From the NCBI GenBank assembly GCA_016711435.1, contig JADJSY010000057.1, positions 1 to 34,886 of the forward strand: a DNA stretch of 34,886 nucleotides. The letters run 5' to 3'. Of the stretch, positions 33,074 to 34,886 are shown piece by piece. Below the pieces are notes generated by a model, which was not told the origin of the DNA, searched no databases, and was given only the letters and a program-made list of their open reading frames with translations. Position numbers and translations under genes: made by a program. The stretch comes from Lewinellaceae bacterium. GTDB lineage: Bacteria > Bacteroidota > Bacteroidia > Chitinophagales > Saprospiraceae. Position 1 is the first letter of the stretch. The number at the start of each line of letters is the position of its first letter.

Positions 33074-33463
33074 TCACTGTATTCCTTTAACTCCTACGGT
33101 TTTGTTTGGCTTTTTTCCACTCATTTGGTTAATTTGGTAAGTTATCTTTTCCAATTCGGATCGAAGATTGACATAGTCAGTGTCTGAGATCAACTCCATC
33201 TCTTTGCTGATTATCAACAGATTAATCACCTCTATGGCGCTACCAAATGCGATTTCATAAAACCGATTCTGATCTACTGGACTAATCCTTGCGCTTCCTT
33301 CTGCCAAATTGCAACAAATGGAAACGCCTGCTCTTCTGATCTGACTTGTCATGCCGAAAGCCTCCTCTTTTGGAAAACTTTTTGTTTTTACATAAATGGA
33401 TTTGACAGTGTTTTTAGCATTTTGCCAGACTGCCATTTTTTCAAAAGCGTACGTATATTGCAT
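33074..33463 (-). CDS. Four-helix-bundle protein (S23/IVP family), intact
   Basis: A 129-residue intact member of the four-helix-bundle family (TIGR02436-like). FEKMAVWQNAKNTVKSIYVK (helix 1), FPKEEAFGMTSQIRRAGVSI, CCNLAEGSARISPVDQNRFY, EIAFGSAIEVINLLIISKEM, with the signature Q-I-R-R-A-x-x-S-I-x-x-N-x-A-E-G. The start MQYTYAFEKM is chosen because the longer frame upstream is repeat sequence. It sits between ftsQ and ftsA, an order normally uninterrupted in the dcw cluster, 117 bp after ftsQ and 155 bp before ftsA, on the same strand. A perfect inverted repeat brackets it. Function unknown; related bundles include Avd, a partner of diversity-generating retroelement reverse transcriptases, but no such element is here. 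Confidence 0.9.
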   Translation of the reverse strand: MQYTYAFEKMAVWQNAKNTVKSIYVKTKSFPKEEAFGMTSQIRRAGVSICCNLAEGSARISPVDQNRFYEIAFGSAIEVINLLIISKEMELISDTDYVNLRSELEKITYQINQMSGKKPNKTVGVKGIQ

Positions 33464-33547
33464 AAGATTATGATTTAAAATGAAGATGTTGATTCTTATT
33501 GATGAGGGTTGACGAGGGTTCTTAAAAATGGCTGGAGGGCATCTCGT

Positions 33548-33581
33548 TATCAACCTCATCAACCTTATAAACCTCATCAAC
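33548..33581 (-). repeat. Right arm of the 34-bp inverted repeat
   Basis: It ends on the last base of the ftsQ stop codon. A third, looser copy of the same word (TTGATGAGGGTTGACGAGGG) lies at 33499-33520 between it and the four-helix-bundle gene. Confidence 0.92.
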
Positions 33582-34351
33582 TATTTCTTACACACCACCT
33601 GTCCATTGTACTTCAAATTGATCGTCTCGTATTTCCGCCAGCCTTCATAGGGCATTCCTTCCTGGTAAAATATCTTCAGTCTCCTCAGTTTGTCTTCCAG
33701 TTTCCTGGTGCTGCCCAGCACAATTTTCTGGTCGCCGATCAGCGGCACGAGGATAAAATCGCCCGCATTGTTCACATGCACCTGCTGGATGAAAGAAGCC
33801 AAAAACTCGTCTGCCATCAAGGTTTGGGTCAGGTTAAAGAGGTCTTTCAGGGTGCTTTTTCTTTTATTCCGAAACTCCGCTGTGTACGGCGCCAGGTTGC
33901 CTGTGGCCACCAGTACCCTGGCTGCGAAATTTTTGGAAGCAGGCATCTTCACCCCGTTTTTATCGAGGTAATAATTGCCGCCGTTGTTGTCCAGAATACG
34001 CACCAAAGGCTCGCGCTGGATAATGGTTACATGCAGCACCTTTAACTGGTCGACATATATTTCCGCATCCAGGATAAACGGGTCTTCTTCCAGCACCCGC
34101 TCCATACGTTCCACTTCCAGCAAAGCGAGTTCGGTACCTTCGAGGGTATTGCCGAATGAACGCAGCAGCGCCTGCCTGACGTCCCGTTCGCTGATAAGTT
34201 TGTCGCCACTGGCAAGGGGCGTCACCGCTACTTCCACACCATCTGCAAAACTGTTTTTCTTCCGCCCGATCGCCGAAAACAATGCCACGGCCACCAGGAG
34301 CAGAAATGCCACCCAGGCGAAGCGATCGTAACGGAGACGTGGTACCTTCAT
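33581..34351 (-). CDS. ftsQ: Cell division protein FtsQ
   Basis: 256 residues with the FtsQ layout: short cytoplasmic start (MKVPRLRYDRF), one membrane span at about 12-28 (AWVAFLLLVAVALFSAIG), a periplasmic POTRA domain (about 40-115: LISERDVRQALLRSFGNTLE, VERMERVLEEDPFILDAEIY, VTIIQREPLVRI), then the beta domain (NYYLDKNGVKMPASKNFAAR, IKFLPLIG-like, IVLGSTRKLEDKLRRLKIFY). It would link the early Z-ring proteins to the septal wall synthesis complex. It follows murC by 39 bp holding a TTATTGGTTAT repeat. Confidence 0.93.
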   Translation of the reverse strand: MKVPRLRYDRFAWVAFLLLVAVALFSAIGRKKNSFADGVEVAVTPLASGDKLISERDVRQALLRSFGNTLEGTELALLEVERMERVLEEDPFILDAEIYVDQLKVLHVTIIQREPLVRILDNNGGNYYLDKNGVKMPASKNFAARVLVATGNLAPYTAEFRNKRKSTLKDLFNLTQTLMADEFLASFIQQVHVNNAGDFILVPLIGDQKIVLGSTRKLEDKLRRLKIFYQEGMPYEGWRKYETINLKYNGQVVCKK

Positions 34352-34356
34352 TTTTT

Positions 34357-34386
34357 AATTATCTGTTATTAGTTATTGGTTATCAG
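34357..34386 (+). repeat. TTATTAGTTATTGGTTAT repeat between murC and ftsQ
   Basis: The sequence ATCTGTTATTAGTTATTGG fills the short gap between the murC stop codon and the ftsQ start. It belongs to the same word family as 3725-3871, 10608-10628 and 23820-23850. Confidence 0.75.
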
Positions 34387-34390
34387 GGCA

Positions 34391-34886
34391 CTATAGTTTG
34401 GCATTTGTGTTCAGGAGGCTTTTAATCGGTTCAACGAGGGTATCGATGTCGCCTGCGCCCATGGTCATCAGTACTTCTATTTGTTTGGTTTTCAGCAAGT
34501 TCAGCAGTTGAGATTTTGTAGTCAGGTTCACGTTCTTGTTCTGCATCAGTCCGGCAATCATCGCGGCAGTGACGCCCGGTATCGCTTGTTCGCGGGCCGG
34601 GTAAATATCCAGCAGGATACACTCGTCGAGCAGGTCCAGCGCCCGTGCAAACGCTTCCGCGAAGTCGCGGGTGCGGGTGTACAGGTGCGGCTGGAAAATG
34701 CCGGTCACTTTGCGGTTCGGGTACATCATTTTAGCGGCGCCGATCGCCGCTTCCAGTTCGGCCGGGTGATGCGCATAGTCGTCGATGTACACCAGTTCCG
34801 GGTTGCGCCGATGTATTCGAAGCGGCGTTTCACCCTTTGAAGCCCGCCAGTGCCACCGCTAGCAATTCCGAAAACCACCTGCCGAC
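34391..34886 (-). CDS. murC: UDP-N-acetylmuramate-alanine ligase, C-terminal part, two frameshifts
   Basis: The C-terminal domain of MurC, the cytoplasmic ligase that adds L-alanine to UDP-MurNAc. The signature YIDDYAHHPAELEAAIGAAK is followed by VTGIFQPHLYTRTRDFAEAF, CILLDIYPAREQAIPGV and VLMTMGAGDIDTLVEPIKS. Upstream, two indels within 35 bp (34833-34835 and 34803-34809) break ALAGFKG|VKRRFEYIGA|NPELVYIDD, which is continuous in the family. The gene runs out of the window on its 5' side. It precedes ftsQ as in the usual Bacteroidota murG-murC-ftsQ-ftsA-ftsZ order. Confidence 0.93.

Noticed and set aside
33074..33463. Four-helix-bundle gene as an Avd protein of a diversity-generating retroelement
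   Set aside because: There is no reverse transcriptase, template repeat or variable-repeat target in the window.

Overview
The window comes from a Bacteroidota chromosome, most likely a Saprospiria/Chitinophagia-type environmental bacterium. Evidence: a SusC/SusD pair, RemN-like ECF and DUF4252 genes, TAnnTTTG-type promoters with almost no Shine-Dalgarno sites, FtsZ with a Bacteroidota-type C-terminus, and DUF4846 and ARPP-1 proteins. At least eleven single-base-scale indels break otherwise well conserved genes, many in short homopolymers, so the sequence probably carries uncorrected assembly errors. Most broken genes should be read as intact in the cell.

Layout. 1-909 (-): an ARPP-1/DUF6569 lipoprotein running off the left edge. 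1303-3724 (+): an ECF sigma operon (sigma factor, membrane-anchored anti-sigma-like protein, two DUF4252 proteins) with an ECF-type promoter upstream. 3858-19046: a glucuronoxylan utilization locus. On the minus strand one unit runs GH67 alpha-glucuronidase, GH43, a sialate-O-acetylesterase-like/GH10 xylanase fusion, an SDR and glucuronate isomerase UxaC; a second runs SusC then SusD. A LacI regulator lies between them on the plus strand. The identical 18-bp palindrome TATGCAACCGATTGCATA sits in the control regions of both the GH67 unit and susC, and is the obvious LacI operator. 19804-23819 (+): a GH35/DUF5597 beta-galactosidase-like enzyme and a GH15-like glycosidase extend the locus. 23914-24747 (-): DUF4846. 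25205-29294 (+): an accessory block with a RhuM-Fic/Doc fusion, a Bro-N protein, DUF1801, an SH3 protein and PanE. 29600-34886 (-): division/cell-wall genes murC(partial)-ftsQ-ftsA-ftsZ, with four-helix-bundle (S23/IVP) genes inserted between ftsQ and ftsA (intact, flanked by a perfect 34-bp inverted repeat) and between ftsA and ftsZ (decayed or frameshifted).

How the genes work together. SusCD would import xylo-oligosaccharides; the esterase-xylanase, GH67, GH43 and perhaps GH35/GH15-like enzymes would remove acetyl, (methyl)glucuronyl and other side groups and cut the backbone; UxaC and the SDR would feed glucuronate towards mannonate. No uxuA, xylA or xylB is present here.

Most interesting structure. 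(1) The adjacent RhuM-Fic and Bro-N genes each carry a perfect inverted repeat inside the coding sequence, at the same protein position (about residues 59-69) of related N-terminal domains. From memory of homologues, the base changes look compensatory, suggesting a palindrome maintained at nucleic-acid level. (2) Four-helix-bundle cassettes lie inside the dcw cluster. (3) Nearly every gene junction carries low-complexity words (TTATTGGTTATTAG, CTCATCC, GATGAAT, GGTTGATGA and others), often as inverted pairs and often starting in or at a stop codon. (4) Two larger palindromic elements are present: a 233-bp REP/BIME-like unit and a 311-bp unit with a perfect 43-bp inverted repeat.
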